NCBI RefSeq assembly: GCF_011008565.1 | Contig: NZ_JAAIWK010000034.1 | Location: 1-38,480, forward strand | Reading direction: 5' to 3' | Length of the DNA: 38,480 bases | Source of the DNA: Heyndrickxia ginsengihumi | GTDB lineage: Bacteria; Bacillota; Bacilli; Bacillales; Bacillaceae_C | Shown here: piece by piece, positions 23,962 through 32,736 of the stretch | Numbering within the stretch: the stretch's first letter is position 1 | How the letters are laid out: each line of letters starts with the position of its first letter | Program-made: the position numbers and the translations under genes | The notes under the pieces: generated by a model | What the model was told of the DNA's origin: nothing | What the model saw: the letters and a program-made list of their open reading frames with translations, nothing else | Database searches by the model: none

Positions 23962-25959
23962 TCACTCTTTTTCTATCCAAACTTGCATTTCGCCTGGGGA
24001 ACGGTTGGCCCAGCAGTAATAAGGGATAAAGGTGATTTTTTTCTTTTCGTATTCTTCAGGTAAGTCAGTGGAATATAATTGATGATCCCACTCCATTTGG
24101 ACAATTCTCTTTTTGGCGTTTACTTCGATGACCCCGACACCGCCTAAAAGTCCCGTTTCAAAATGGTAGTTGAACGGCTCATTTTTAGGGATACGAATAA
24201 GATGTAGGTTTTTTTCGTTATCTTCTTCTTCTAAACAATAAATAAATGGCCCGCGTTGGATAGCAATTTTATTTACATTGGCTTTTACATATGGATTGGC
24301 TGACCATACTTGAATATTCACATCGAGTGATAAAATTATTTCATCATTTTGTTGCCATTCCCTATGAATGATGATATATCCGTTTTTAGGCTTTTGATCT
24401 ATTTCTGCTCCGTTAAGATAAATTTTATATGTTTTTGACCAGCTTGGAATGCGGACAGCTAAGCCAAATGTAGATGGAGCATCTTGTTGGATATGGAACC
24501 TTATATCTCCGCCCCATGGAACATTCGTTTCTTGCTGTAATGATACTTTTGTTCCTTTCACATGAATGGATGTTTGATTTGTTAAATATAAGTTTGTGTA
24601 AATGATATCATCACTAATTGTATATATATATTTATCAAGTGAAGTTAACATCCGGGCGAGGTTTGGGGGGCAGCAGGCACATCCAAACCATTCTGGACGA
24701 GTTACTTTAACATGGCTTTTACCGGGATCTTTTGCACTGTTTTCCGGGTTAACTTCTAACGGATTCACGTAGAAAAAGTGCTTTCCATCTAATGCCATAC
24801 CGCTAATGACGGTATTATAAAGTGCTCTTTCTAAAGTATCTGCATAAGAACTATTCGTATCATTTTTTAGCATATTGTAAGCAAAAAATATTAATCCAAT
24901 CGATGCACAAGTTTCGCAGTACATTGTATCGTTCGGTAGATCGTAATCTGAAGTAAAGGCCTCGCCATCGACCGTTGAGCCAATACCGCCTGTAATATAC
25001 ATTCGTCTTTCTACAATACTCTTCCAAAGTTTTCTGCAGGCAGAGAGCATTTCCTTATCTTTACTTAAATATGCAACATCTGCCATTGCTGCACAAAGAT
25101 AGACGAGCCGTACTGCATGACCTTCTGCACTATCCTGCTCAAGGATTGGCCGATGTGCTTGGTAATAGCTTAGCGGCCGATGGTGCATTCCTTCAATGAC
25201 AGCTTTTTTACCAGTATCTTCTTGTCGTTGTCGATCAAAGAATGAAGAATCTGTTCCGCGCTCATATAAGAAAAATCTGCTTAAGTTTAAGTATTTTCTT
25301 TCCTTTGTTACTTGATAAAGTTTTGCTAAAGCAAGTTCAATTTCTTCATGACCATCATAGCCTTTTATTTTACCGTCCTCATTGCCGAAATTGGCATCAA
25401 TACAATCTGCTAATTTACAGGCGATCCGCAAAGCTTTCTCATTTTTGGTTGTTTCATAGTAAGCAACTGCCGCTTCAATATAATGGCCGGCACAATATAA
25501 TTCATGGCTTTCTGCCAGCATTTTAAATCTTCTTTCAGGCTCCTCTATGGAAAAGTAAGTATTTAAGTAGCCGTCTTTTTCTTGTGCAAGTTCCAATAAA
25601 TCAATCACACTGTCTGCTAATTCTTTTAATTTCTCATCAAAAGTATGGTGTAATGAATATGCTACTGCTTCTAACCATTTATAAACATCACTATCCTGGA
25701 AGACCCAGCCGTAATGTTTCCCTTCTTTTAAGCCGGCTGCAATTTTAAAATTTTCAATTGCATGACTCTTTTCTGATGGAATGGTTTCATCATTACGCTC
25801 TTTCTCAATAGTGATATTTGCCTTATCGTTTAGCACATCCCATTGATAGGGGATCATTTCTTTTCTAACAATCTCTAAATAACGTGACCAAAATTGGTCG
25901 GTAATGTTCACATTATGAATGTGAATAGGAGTATTATGTTGTACATTCATCTCGGACAT
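23962..25959 (-). CDS. GH127 beta-L-arabinofuranosidase
   Basis: A 665-aa intracellular glycoside hydrolase of family GH127 (formerly DUF1680), which removes non-reducing terminal beta-L-arabinofuranosyl residues. The catalytic and zinc-site residues known from HypBA1 can be matched by spacing: Glu333 (GEAFTSDYDLPN) as acid/base, Glu349 and Cys351 in CETC as zinc ligands, and Cys429-Cys430 in CACCPPN, of which the first is the nucleophile. An (alpha/alpha)6 barrel spans ~1-440 and a beta-sandwich the rest. There is no signal peptide, so substrate must be imported, plausibly by the GPH symporter gene 63 bp upstream in the same operon. Confidence 0.93.
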   Translation of the reverse strand: MSEMNVQHNTPIHIHNVNITDQFWSRYLEIVRKEMIPYQWDVLNDKANITIEKERNDETIPSEKSHAIENFKIAAGLKEGKHYGWVFQDSDVYKWLEAVAYSLHHTFDEKLKELADSVIDLLELAQEKDGYLNTYFSIEEPERRFKMLAESHELYCAGHYIEAAVAYYETTKNEKALRIACKLADCIDANFGNEDGKIKGYDGHEEIELALAKLYQVTKERKYLNLSRFFLYERGTDSSFFDRQRQEDTGKKAVIEGMHHRPLSYYQAHRPILEQDSAEGHAVRLVYLCAAMADVAYLSKDKEMLSACRKLWKSIVERRMYITGGIGSTVDGEAFTSDYDLPNDTMYCETCASIGLIFFAYNMLKNDTNSSYADTLERALYNTVISGMALDGKHFFYVNPLEVNPENSAKDPGKSHVKVTRPEWFGCACCPPNLARMLTSLDKYIYTISDDIIYTNLYLTNQTSIHVKGTKVSLQQETNVPWGGDIRFHIQQDAPSTFGLAVRIPSWSKTYKIYLNGAEIDQKPKNGYIIIHREWQQNDEIILSLDVNIQVWSANPYVKANVNKIAIQRGPFIYCLEEEDNEKNLHLIRIPKNEPFNYHFETGLLGGVGVIEVNAKKRIVQMEWDHQLYSTDLPEEYEKKKITFIPYYCWANRSPGEMQVWIEKE

Positions 25960-26022
25960 GTGAAAACTTCCCTTCTTTTAAAGTGATAGTATTCTAAATT
26001 AACCGTTTCTAAAAAAGATTCA

Positions 26023-27375
26023 TTAACTTGCTTTATTAGCCGTTAAGTCGTTTCGTATTTGTAGTTCATTTTTTTCATATTTATAGTAGAAAAGCATTGG
26101 GATAATTCCGAGTGTAAAAATAATTGTAGGAACCCAAATAAACGAAAATTGAATTCCAAATAAGGAAGCGTGGGACTGCACTGTGTTGGGAACATATCCA
26201 AATGCACCCATAATTTGAGTAGGAATAAAACCGCCGATGCCTGTTCCTGCTTTAATACAAAATGCACTGCCAATAGCGGTTAAAAATCCACTGGCCCGTA
26301 TCCCTGTTTTCCATTCCCCATAATCAACAGTATCTGATAGCATGGCAAAGGGCATTGAACAAGCGATACCAGAACCAATACACCCGATAATCCATCCGAT
26401 GATTATGACACTGAGTGTTGTTCCAGCGACAAACATAATGATTTGTCCTATTGCCGCGAGAAGGAACCCGGTGATCATCGTTGAACGTTTTGAGGAAAAC
26501 TTTACGATAAATGGAATGACAGCCATACCGAGTACTTGAATAATGGAGATTCCATTAATAAGTGGGACTAAATGTTTATTACCGATATTGTATTCAAAAT
26601 AATATACAAGCGTTGATGTTCTAATCGTAAGCGCAACCCAAAACAATAAATTAGCTGAAACGACAATTATCCATGGCCAATTCCCTTTTATTGTTTTGAT
26701 ACTTTTTTTAACTGGAATCGCCTTCATTTTTTCTGTGTTAATTTCTTTTAAATCTACAAATGCAATTAAGAACATAATCACTGCGATGACAGCAAATAAG
26801 CCGACAGTCATCGTGAATCCTTTTTGATTGTTTCCTCCTCCAAAAAAAGCAACTAGTGGGAGAGTAAAAGTAACGGCTGCAAAGTTCCCGATGTTACCGC
26901 CAACCATTCGGAAAGAATTTAGAATCACACGTTCGTTAGGATTTCTCGTTAAATTTGGAAGAATGGAGGTAATCGGTGTTGCGATACCGCTGTAACTAAT
27001 ACCAGCTAAAATATATGTGATCGTTGCATAAGCAATTTTCCATGATCCATCAATTTGCGGTGTTGTGAATGTTAACACTGTAAATAACGCAAATGGAATA
27101 CAAAGCCAGAGAAAATAAGGTCGGCTTTGACCATATTTCGTTTTAGTATGATCAATAATAAACCCCCAAATAGGTGCATCAATTGCGTCTATTAATCTTG
27201 TCAATAATAACAATGTTCCAGCTACTCCTACAGATAGACCAAAAACATCTGTATAAAAGTACAACAAATAGCCGCCGATGATGCAATATAATAAATTACC
27301 GCTTGTATCTGTTAATGCATAGCTTATTCGGCGATGGAATGGAACTTTATCAGATAAAAGTGTTGTGTTAGACAT
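26023..27375 (-). CDS. GPH-family (glycoside-pentoside-hexuronide) cation symporter
   Basis: A 450-aa membrane protein of the MFS-related GPH family (MelB, XynB, YicJ types), with about 12 hydrophobic segments. The family signature lies in the first loop region (LLTRLIDAIDAPIWGFIIDH, with the cation-coordinating acidic residues), and SRPYFLWLCIPFA follows. It imports oligosaccharides with Na+ or H+. The start is at ATG 27375 with GGGAGG ahead. It is the first gene of an operon with the GH127 arabinofuranosidase and so most likely imports beta-arabino-oligosaccharides. It is divergent from an AraC-type regulator. Confidence 0.9.
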   Translation of the reverse strand: MSNTTLLSDKVPFHRRISYALTDTSGNLLYCIIGGYLLYFYTDVFGLSVGVAGTLLLLTRLIDAIDAPIWGFIIDHTKTKYGQSRPYFLWLCIPFALFTVLTFTTPQIDGSWKIAYATITYILAGISYSGIATPITSILPNLTRNPNERVILNSFRMVGGNIGNFAAVTFTLPLVAFFGGGNNQKGFTMTVGLFAVIAVIMFLIAFVDLKEINTEKMKAIPVKKSIKTIKGNWPWIIVVSANLLFWVALTIRTSTLVYYFEYNIGNKHLVPLINGISIIQVLGMAVIPFIVKFSSKRSTMITGFLLAAIGQIIMFVAGTTLSVIIIGWIIGCIGSGIACSMPFAMLSDTVDYGEWKTGIRASGFLTAIGSAFCIKAGTGIGGFIPTQIMGAFGYVPNTVQSHASLFGIQFSFIWVPTIIFTLGIIPMLFYYKYEKNELQIRNDLTANKAS

Positions 27376-27406
27376 AACTATAGCCTCCCAAAAATAGCAT
27401 TCAAGT

Positions 27407-27434
27407 ATGATAGAAAACAGTACTTATAAGGCAA
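27407..27434 (-). promoter_or_regulatory. Candidate promoter of the symporter-GH127 operon
   Basis: On the minus strand TTGCCT (27434-27429), a 16-bp spacer and TATCAT (27412-27407). Transcription would start ~25 nt before the ATG at 27375. The palindromes at 27449-27498 lie directly upstream, where an activator would bind. Confidence 0.4.
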
Positions 27435-27448
27435 TTGCGTATTTAGTT

Positions 27449-27498
27449 CATAATGGCCATTATGATAAAGAAGAAAGGTTCCTTTCGCCTTTATCATA
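27449..27498. promoter_or_regulatory. Overlapping palindrome and inverted repeat, likely operator
   Basis: CATAATGGCCATTATG at 27449-27464 is a perfect 16-bp palindrome. It overlaps a 38-bp inverted repeat at 27461-27498 with 18-nt arms (TATGATAAAG-2nt-GAAAGG and its complement, two mismatches). The pair sits in the divergent intergenic region upstream of the symporter promoter, next to a regulator gene, so binding of the AraC-type protein is a reasonable inference. The 38-bp repeat alone could also act as a terminator-like hairpin. Confidence 0.6.
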
Positions 27499-27513
27499 TT
27501 GTAAGCGCTTTTC
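27499..27513 (+). promoter_or_regulatory. cre-like site (CcpA)
   Basis: TTGTAAGCGCTTTTC matches the catabolite-responsive element consensus WTGNAANCGNWNNCA except at the last two positions, with the palindromic core AAGCGCTT. It lies upstream of the symporter promoter. Confidence 0.5.
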
Positions 27514-27632
27514 TAGTCGCGGGAGAACTTCTGAAAATGTAGTTTTAGTGTCCTTTTCCGACTTCTTAAACGAATCATGAAAGGAATAGCATTCATTTTA
27601 GTCACATAAAATGCTGTAATTATGTCTATATA

Positions 27633-27641
27633 TGGTATAAT
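27633..27641 (+). promoter_or_regulatory. Extended -10 promoter of the AraC-type regulator gene
   Basis: TGGTATAAT is a consensus extended -10 element; no good -35 is seen at the usual distance, as is common for this class. The start would fall near 27648, at the edge of the downstream cre site. Confidence 0.55.
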
Positions 27642-27648
27642 CGCTTTA

Positions 27649-27663
27649 TGATAGCGTTTCCTA
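27649..27663 (-). promoter_or_regulatory. cre site overlapping the regulator transcription start
   Basis: On the minus strand TAGGAAACGCTATCA fits WTGNAANCGNWNNCA at 14 of 15 positions. It overlaps the expected start site of the AraC-type gene, a position typical of CcpA repression in the presence of glucose. Confidence 0.6.
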
Positions 27664-27791
27664 ATTGGCTGTTAGGCAATTGTAGTGTTTAAAACCGACT
27701 TTTGGTTTAAAAAATAGAAGGTTAATCAATTATAAAACAATCAGTTACTAATTCTATTTGTTAAAAGAAGAAAAAGTATAGGTGATGAAAG

Positions 27792-28745
27792 ATGGATTCA
27801 CTATGGAAAATCAATATTGAAAGACCACTGGCGTACTATAAATGCGGCCAATTTATAAGCTCTGAAGATTGGAAGCATAAACACATGCAGTTGAGCAGAG
27901 ACTTTGAATTAATCATTGGGTTACAGCAATCCATTTTTATTCAAGTAGGAAGCAGCCAATATGAACTTCAACAAGGCGATGTATTACTTATTCCTCCAGA
28001 TGTTCCCTATTTTGGCTATCGTCCATCACGAAAAGGTGCAAGCTTTTTCTGGCTTCACTTTTTTTCTCGAGTAGAAGCTGTTCCGTATGCAAAAGAGCAG
28101 TTGATTAACCATTTAATCGCGTATGAAATTGATGCTCATAAAGCAGTCATTAACAATTCTGTCTTTTTACCGGCTTACTTTCGGGTTACCTATACAGATA
28201 AACCTTTTATATTGATGAAGCAGATTTTAGACATCGCAAATGCTTCTTACTATAGTACATTTGCCGTTGATTATGTAGTAACGGAACTGTTAATTGAGTT
28301 GACTGAACAGTATCACAAACAGTTACTCGACAGTAAAGCCAGCCATACTGAAAATACGCAGAGATTTTCGCAAATATTAGAATGGATTCGTGTGAATATT
28401 TACGAAGACTTAAGTGTAAAAGAAATTGCCGATATGTTCTCTTTTAACGCAGATCATTTAACGCGGCTTTTTAAAAAAAGGATTGGAATGAGTACGAAAA
28501 AATATATCAATACATTAAAGCTCAATAAAGCAAAGGAGCTATTATGTACAACGAACAAAACAATCAAAGAGATTTCCTATGAATTAAATTTTAAGGATGA
28601 AAAATACTTTATGAAGTTATTTAAAAATTATGAAGGAATCACGCCAAGCCAATTTCGTGATGCGTATCCTAATACTTATATTAATACAATTTCCGTAGAT
28701 CCCGATATTCCAATTCCAGCCCATTTATATCATCCACCTTCATAA
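27792..28745 (+). CDS. AraC-family regulator of arabinoside utilisation
   Basis: A 317-aa protein. Residues ~15-110 form an N-terminal cupin-like sugar-binding domain (QLSRDFELIIGLQQSIFIQV, then QQGDVLLIPPDVPYFGYRPS). The C-terminal AraC double helix-turn-helix spans ~200-300 (ILEWIRVNIYEDLSVKEIAD, then SADHLTRLFKK-like DNA-contact helix NADHLTRLFKKRIG and a second motif KEISYELNFKDEKYFMKLFK ending in GITPSQFRD). GGTGATG lies 5-8 nt before the ATG. It diverges from the symporter-GH127 operon and is expected to activate it upon binding an arabinose-containing ligand. CcpA control is suggested by the cre site. Confidence 0.9.
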   Translation: MDSLWKINIERPLAYYKCGQFISSEDWKHKHMQLSRDFELIIGLQQSIFIQVGSSQYELQQGDVLLIPPDVPYFGYRPSRKGASFFWLHFFSRVEAVPYAKEQLINHLIAYEIDAHKAVINNSVFLPAYFRVTYTDKPFILMKQILDIANASYYSTFAVDYVVTELLIELTEQYHKQLLDSKASHTENTQRFSQILEWIRVNIYEDLSVKEIADMFSFNADHLTRLFKKRIGMSTKKYINTLKLNKAKELLCTTNKTIKEISYELNFKDEKYFMKLFKNYEGITPSQFRDAYPNTYINTISVDPDIPIPAHLYHPPS

Positions 28746-28828
28746 CTACATCTTTATCACTACTTGCAAAATAATAGGCGTTAATTGGCCTTCCACCGTA
28801 TTTTATATATAAGTGGTGGCCCAACGAC

Positions 28829-28864
28829 AAAAAAGATTAAATCTTATTGATTTGATCTTTTTTT
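28829..28864 (+). terminator. Terminator of the AraC-type gene
   Basis: A 12-13-bp A/T-rich stem (AAAAAAGATTAAA with TTTGATCTTTTTT, one G-U pair) and a 9-nt loop ending in a long T-run. Confidence 0.8.
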
Positions 28865-29094
28865 CTATGTTTCTAACGTGAAATAAATATTTCCAGTTAT
28901 AGTTTCTTTTGCTAAAAATATAGTTCGATATTTGTAAAATGTTAAGAGAGTATATAGAATTATGTGCTAAACTGAATGGAGAAATATCAAGCTTCTTGAA
29001 TATTTGCACATATAAATGAATAGATAATGTATATTGGGTTTTTAAAGTGCTTTTAATCTTTAAAATAATTATACTAGTTTCTGGGGTGAAATCT

Positions 29095-30477
29095 ATGAGC
29101 AAAAGAAACATCATTATTATCAGTAGCCTTGTAGTTGCAGTGCTACTTGTATTCGCAGGCATTTATTACTATCAGGCAACCCATTTCAATAAACATGTTA
29201 CGATTAATAATACAAAAGTTGGGGGATTAACGGCTAATCAGGCATTGAAAAAGTTAAAATCAGCTGTATCCAAAAATGTTGTTTATGTTGGAGAAAAGAG
29301 AATTTATGATGGAAAAGATACGAAGATGGGATTTACGAATAAGGATTTATCCGAAGTGAAAAATTTATTAAAAAAACAGCAGACTTTTTTCCCTTCTTCA
29401 AAGGTAAAAAATTATTCACTGAAACCGAGCCAAGTTGATCGTGATCATCAGCAAACGATGGAAAAGAAAATAAAAGAAAAGCTGTTGAAGATGAATAAAG
29501 GTTTAAAGGTGCCTAAAGATGCCGAAGCCCATTTGAAGAAAGGGAAAATTTCCATTTCCAAAAGTGTCAATGGAAAGCAGTATGATATCGCCAGCCTATT
29601 AAAAGATTATGAGAAACAGAGTTACAATAGTGAAATCCATTTAAATCCTTTATATATACAACCTATAAAGGAAAATTCGCCAATTATAAAAGAAGAAAAG
29701 AAAAAGCTGCAAGAACTTGTTCAACGTACAGTAAATTATAAGGTACAGGACAAAGTGTATGCTTTTAAAGCAAGTGAATTAATTAAAAATGCATCTGTAA
29801 CGAAAAATATGAAATATGTTATTGATAAGAGTGGGATTGAGAAAAAGTTGGACGATATTAATCACTCTCAATCAACTTTAAATAAAAACTATACATTTAA
29901 GACTCACTCAGGCTCGGTCATATCTGTCAAAGGGGAATCATACGGCTGGGCAATAGATATCGGTGAAGAAGCAAAACGCATTCAAGAGGCGCTTGAAAAA
30001 GGGAAGAAAACGATCCTTGCCTATAACGTCTACGGAGTTGGCTGGAACCCTAACGGTGTCGGCTATCATACGACAACGAATCATGGGATTGGAAACACAT
30101 ATGTAGAGGTATCGATTAAGGAACAGCGTATATGGGTTTATAAAGATGGAAAATTAAAAGTCACGACCAATGTCGTAACAGGCAGACATGACGTGCACGA
30201 AGATACTCCAACAGGTGTGTGGTACATTATGTATAAACAATCACCGTCGATTCTTAAAGGCAGCGAAGTGGGAAATTCCAATTATTCTATTAAAGTTTCA
30301 TATTGGGCACCTTTTACGAATAGTGGCTGCGGATTTCACGATGCGAGCTGGAGAAAAAACTGGGCAAAAGATGCCTATCTTAAGCAAGGATCTGGTGGAT
30401 GCGTGAATACACCACCAAGTGCTATGAAAACTGTATATAACAATATTAGCCAATATGAACCGGTTATTATTTATTGA
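29095..30477 (+). CDS. Membrane-anchored L,D-transpeptidase (YkuD family)
   Basis: About 460 aa from ATG 29095, with GGGGTGAAATCT before it; the frame extends upstream to 29047 without a ribosome site. A single N-terminal membrane segment (~6-26) anchors the protein outside the cell. A long lysine-rich region of putative peptidoglycan-binding (PG_binding_4-like) repeats follows. The C-terminal YkuD domain starts at ~330 (NTYVEVSIKEQRIWVYKDGK) and holds His415 (CGFHDASW) and the catalytic Cys436 in GSGGCVN. It would cross-link peptidoglycan by 3-3 bonds or attach proteins, replacing D,D-transpeptidases. It is a stand-alone gene closed by a hairpin at 30544. Confidence 0.92.
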   Translation: MSKRNIIIISSLVVAVLLVFAGIYYYQATHFNKHVTINNTKVGGLTANQALKKLKSAVSKNVVYVGEKRIYDGKDTKMGFTNKDLSEVKNLLKKQQTFFPSSKVKNYSLKPSQVDRDHQQTMEKKIKEKLLKMNKGLKVPKDAEAHLKKGKISISKSVNGKQYDIASLLKDYEKQSYNSEIHLNPLYIQPIKENSPIIKEEKKKLQELVQRTVNYKVQDKVYAFKASELIKNASVTKNMKYVIDKSGIEKKLDDINHSQSTLNKNYTFKTHSGSVISVKGESYGWAIDIGEEAKRIQEALEKGKKTILAYNVYGVGWNPNGVGYHTTTNHGIGNTYVEVSIKEQRIWVYKDGKLKVTTNVVTGRHDVHEDTPTGVWYIMYKQSPSILKGSEVGNSNYSIKVSYWAPFTNSGCGFHDASWRKNWAKDAYLKQGSGGCVNTPPSAMKTVYNNISQYEPVIIY

Positions 30478-30543
30478 GAAATGGTCATCTAGTTCAATGT
30501 TATTTGAAAAAAATTGGTACGTTGTTTTACTGCATCATATATA

Positions 30544-30568
30544 GGACGAGATCCATTGGAACTCGTCC
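30544..30568. terminator. Bidirectional hairpin between convergent genes
   Basis: GGACGAG-A-TCCA-T-TGGA-A-CTCGTCC forms an almost continuous stem between the L,D-transpeptidase and the minus-strand chemoreceptor. The T-run is weak on the plus strand, so efficiency is uncertain. Confidence 0.6.
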
Positions 30569-30586
30569 TATTATTTACAATTGCGC

Positions 30587-32284
30587 CTAAATATGGAAAC
30601 GTTGTACGGCTGTTTGGAGTGTTTTTGCCATTTGAGATAACACTTCAGAGGATGAAGCAATTTCCTCCATAGATGCTAGTTGCTGCTTAGTAGTAGCAGA
30701 GACATTTTGTGTGCCTGTTGATGCTTCTTGCGCTACTTGTTCAATTGTATTAAATAATTCAATAATATGTTTAGTGCCCCGATAAAGTTCACTTGAAGAG
30801 TTGGATATTGATCTAATCGCTTCTTCTATATTCTGTACCATATTCGAGATTTCAAAAAATGAAACACCCGCCTCATTTACAGCGTCAATTCCTTGCTGTA
30901 CTTCGTCTAATAATTCGTTCATAGATTTAACGGCCTCATTTGTATCTTGTTGGGTGGAGGTGATGAGACTTGCAATTTTTTCTGCTGAACGCCGTGATTG
31001 TTCAGATAATCTTCGAACTTGATCGGCAACAACTGCAAATCCAAGACCATGTTCCCCTGCACGGGCAGCTTCAATATTAGCATTTAATGCTAATAAATTG
31101 GTTTCATCCGCAATATTTGTAATAAGCTCTGTAATATTACCAATTTCATTTGAACGATTACCCAGCACTTCAATCATGTGCGCTAATGTGTTCACAGTCC
31201 TTTCAATCAATTGGATTTGCTCTACAACATATTTAATAGATGAATTTCCTTTTATTGCTCTTTCTGATGTTTCTTTTGACTTTGTCAGCGAATGTTTCGT
31301 ATGCATATCGATCAGATCAACAATCCCTGATACATTTTGAACTACATGCGATGTTTTTTCTATGCTTGTAAATTGGTTTTCCATTCCGAAAGCAAGTTCT
31401 TGGATCGTATTACGAATTTCCTCGGATGCTTTAGATGTTTGATCTGCACTGCCTGAAAGCTGTACGGCATGCCCACGTAATTGTTCTGTATTTCCCCTGA
31501 CCTTTTCAATTAAGGTTGATAGCTCTGTCTTCATTGTGTTAAAGTCACTTGTTAATTGACCAATTTCATCTTTCCTATTATCAGTAATATCTACGGTGAA
31601 ATTTCCTTTACCAGCTTCAGTTAATGCTCCTGATAATTGTTGTATTCTTCTTCGCAGTCTATTTGTATATAGAATGATGATACTGATAGAAAGGGCTACT
31701 AAAACAGCAAGAACAGTTAAGAAAATCATGAAAATCGAGTGAATGGTTTTACTTACAAGTAATTCTGAAGCACCTACATAAAACATACCAATTATTTTAC
31801 CGTTATGATCTTTAATTGGTATATATGCTGTTTGGTAGTCTTTGCCTAGTACATTCGCATCCCCAAAATAGGACTTCCCTTTTTGAAGCACAGATTCGGT
31901 AACAGCTTCTGAAGCTTTCGTACCTATTTCACGTTTCCCATTTAAGGAAATATTTGTTGCGATTCGAGTATTGTGCTGAAATAATGTTACAGTATCTCCA
32001 GTTGCTTTTCCGATCCCATCTACTAATGCATTATTACCGTTCATCAGATAAGATCCTTTATAGAGATTTCCGTTTTCAATATGCCATTCTCCTGGATATT
32101 TCGTTTCCAAATATAAATATGCAAGTTTGACATCGCCTTTTGCTTTTGCTAAAGCGGAATGTTTAATACCCTTGGAAACTTGTCCATGGACGATAACGGC
32201 TAATACGCCAGAAAGAACAAGCATAGTAGAAACAACAATGAGATTAATTTGTGATCGTATACTCATATTTTTAAATGTGGACAA
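30587..32284 (-). CDS. Methyl-accepting chemotaxis protein with sCache domain
   Basis: A 565-aa chemoreceptor starting at TTG 32284 with GAGAGGA ahead. The order is TM1 (~12-32); an extracytoplasmic single-Cache domain (~35-178, with [19 protein letters not shown] and [23 protein letters not shown], resembling sCache_3); TM2 (~185-207); HAMP (~208-262, with [17 protein letters not shown]); and the signalling domain, with the invariant hairpin tip around [20 protein letters not shown]. It signals to CheA/CheW at the cell pole. sCache_3 domains often bind small organic acids, but the ligand cannot be read here. No other chemotaxis genes are nearby. Confidence 0.93.
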   Translation of the reverse strand: MSTFKNMSIRSQINLIVVSTMLVLSGVLAVIVHGQVSKGIKHSALAKAKGDVKLAYLYLETKYPGEWHIENGNLYKGSYLMNGNNALVDGIGKATGDTVTLFQHNTRIATNISLNGKREIGTKASEAVTESVLQKGKSYFGDANVLGKDYQTAYIPIKDHNGKIIGMFYVGASELLVSKTIHSIFMIFLTVLAVLVALSISIIILYTNRLRRRIQQLSGALTEAGKGNFTVDITDNRKDEIGQLTSDFNTMKTELSTLIEKVRGNTEQLRGHAVQLSGSADQTSKASEEIRNTIQELAFGMENQFTSIEKTSHVVQNVSGIVDLIDMHTKHSLTKSKETSERAIKGNSSIKYVVEQIQLIERTVNTLAHMIEVLGNRSNEIGNITELITNIADETNLLALNANIEAARAGEHGLGFAVVADQVRRLSEQSRRSAEKIASLITSTQQDTNEAVKSMNELLDEVQQGIDAVNEAGVSFFEISNMVQNIEEAIRSISNSSSELYRGTKHIIELFNTIEQVAQEASTGTQNVSATTKQQLASMEEIASSSEVLSQMAKTLQTAVQRFHI

Positions 32285-32736
32285 TGTTTATTCCTCTCCC
32301 AGTTACTATTATAAAATGATAAATTTATAGGAATTTCCTTAACATATAGACTAATAGCATTATTTTTCTTGAAATAGCTGCATGATTATTATAATAGAAA
32401 CAAGACTATTTAACTATATAGACGAGAGATTTAAATACAATTTGATTTTAATTCGGATAAAAGATCCCCAGTAAAAAAGTAAATGAAATAAGAAAATACG
32501 AATTTATTCAATTAAATTGATACTTATAGAGAAATGGTAAAAAAGGCGATCACTTGAAAAACACATAAGTGATAGTTTTTGTTTTAGTTTGGAGTGCAAA
32601 GGGGTGAATAAATTTACAATTTTCAAAAGGAAAACTATACTGATAATATTAAAAAAGCTGGAAAATAAATAATGGAAGCTTCGTCTGATTACTTGCTTCT
32701 TAAAACATCACCTTAGGAAAGGAGTAGCAAAAGAGA
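32285..32736. other. Divergent intergenic gap
   Basis: 452 AT-rich bases with no gene. A hairpin ATCACTT/AAGTGAT (32549-32573) followed by AGTTTTTGTTTT resembles a terminator, although no gene precedes it on the plus strand. It could be a leader attenuator of the downstream kinase gene or the end of a small RNA. Confidence 0.45.
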
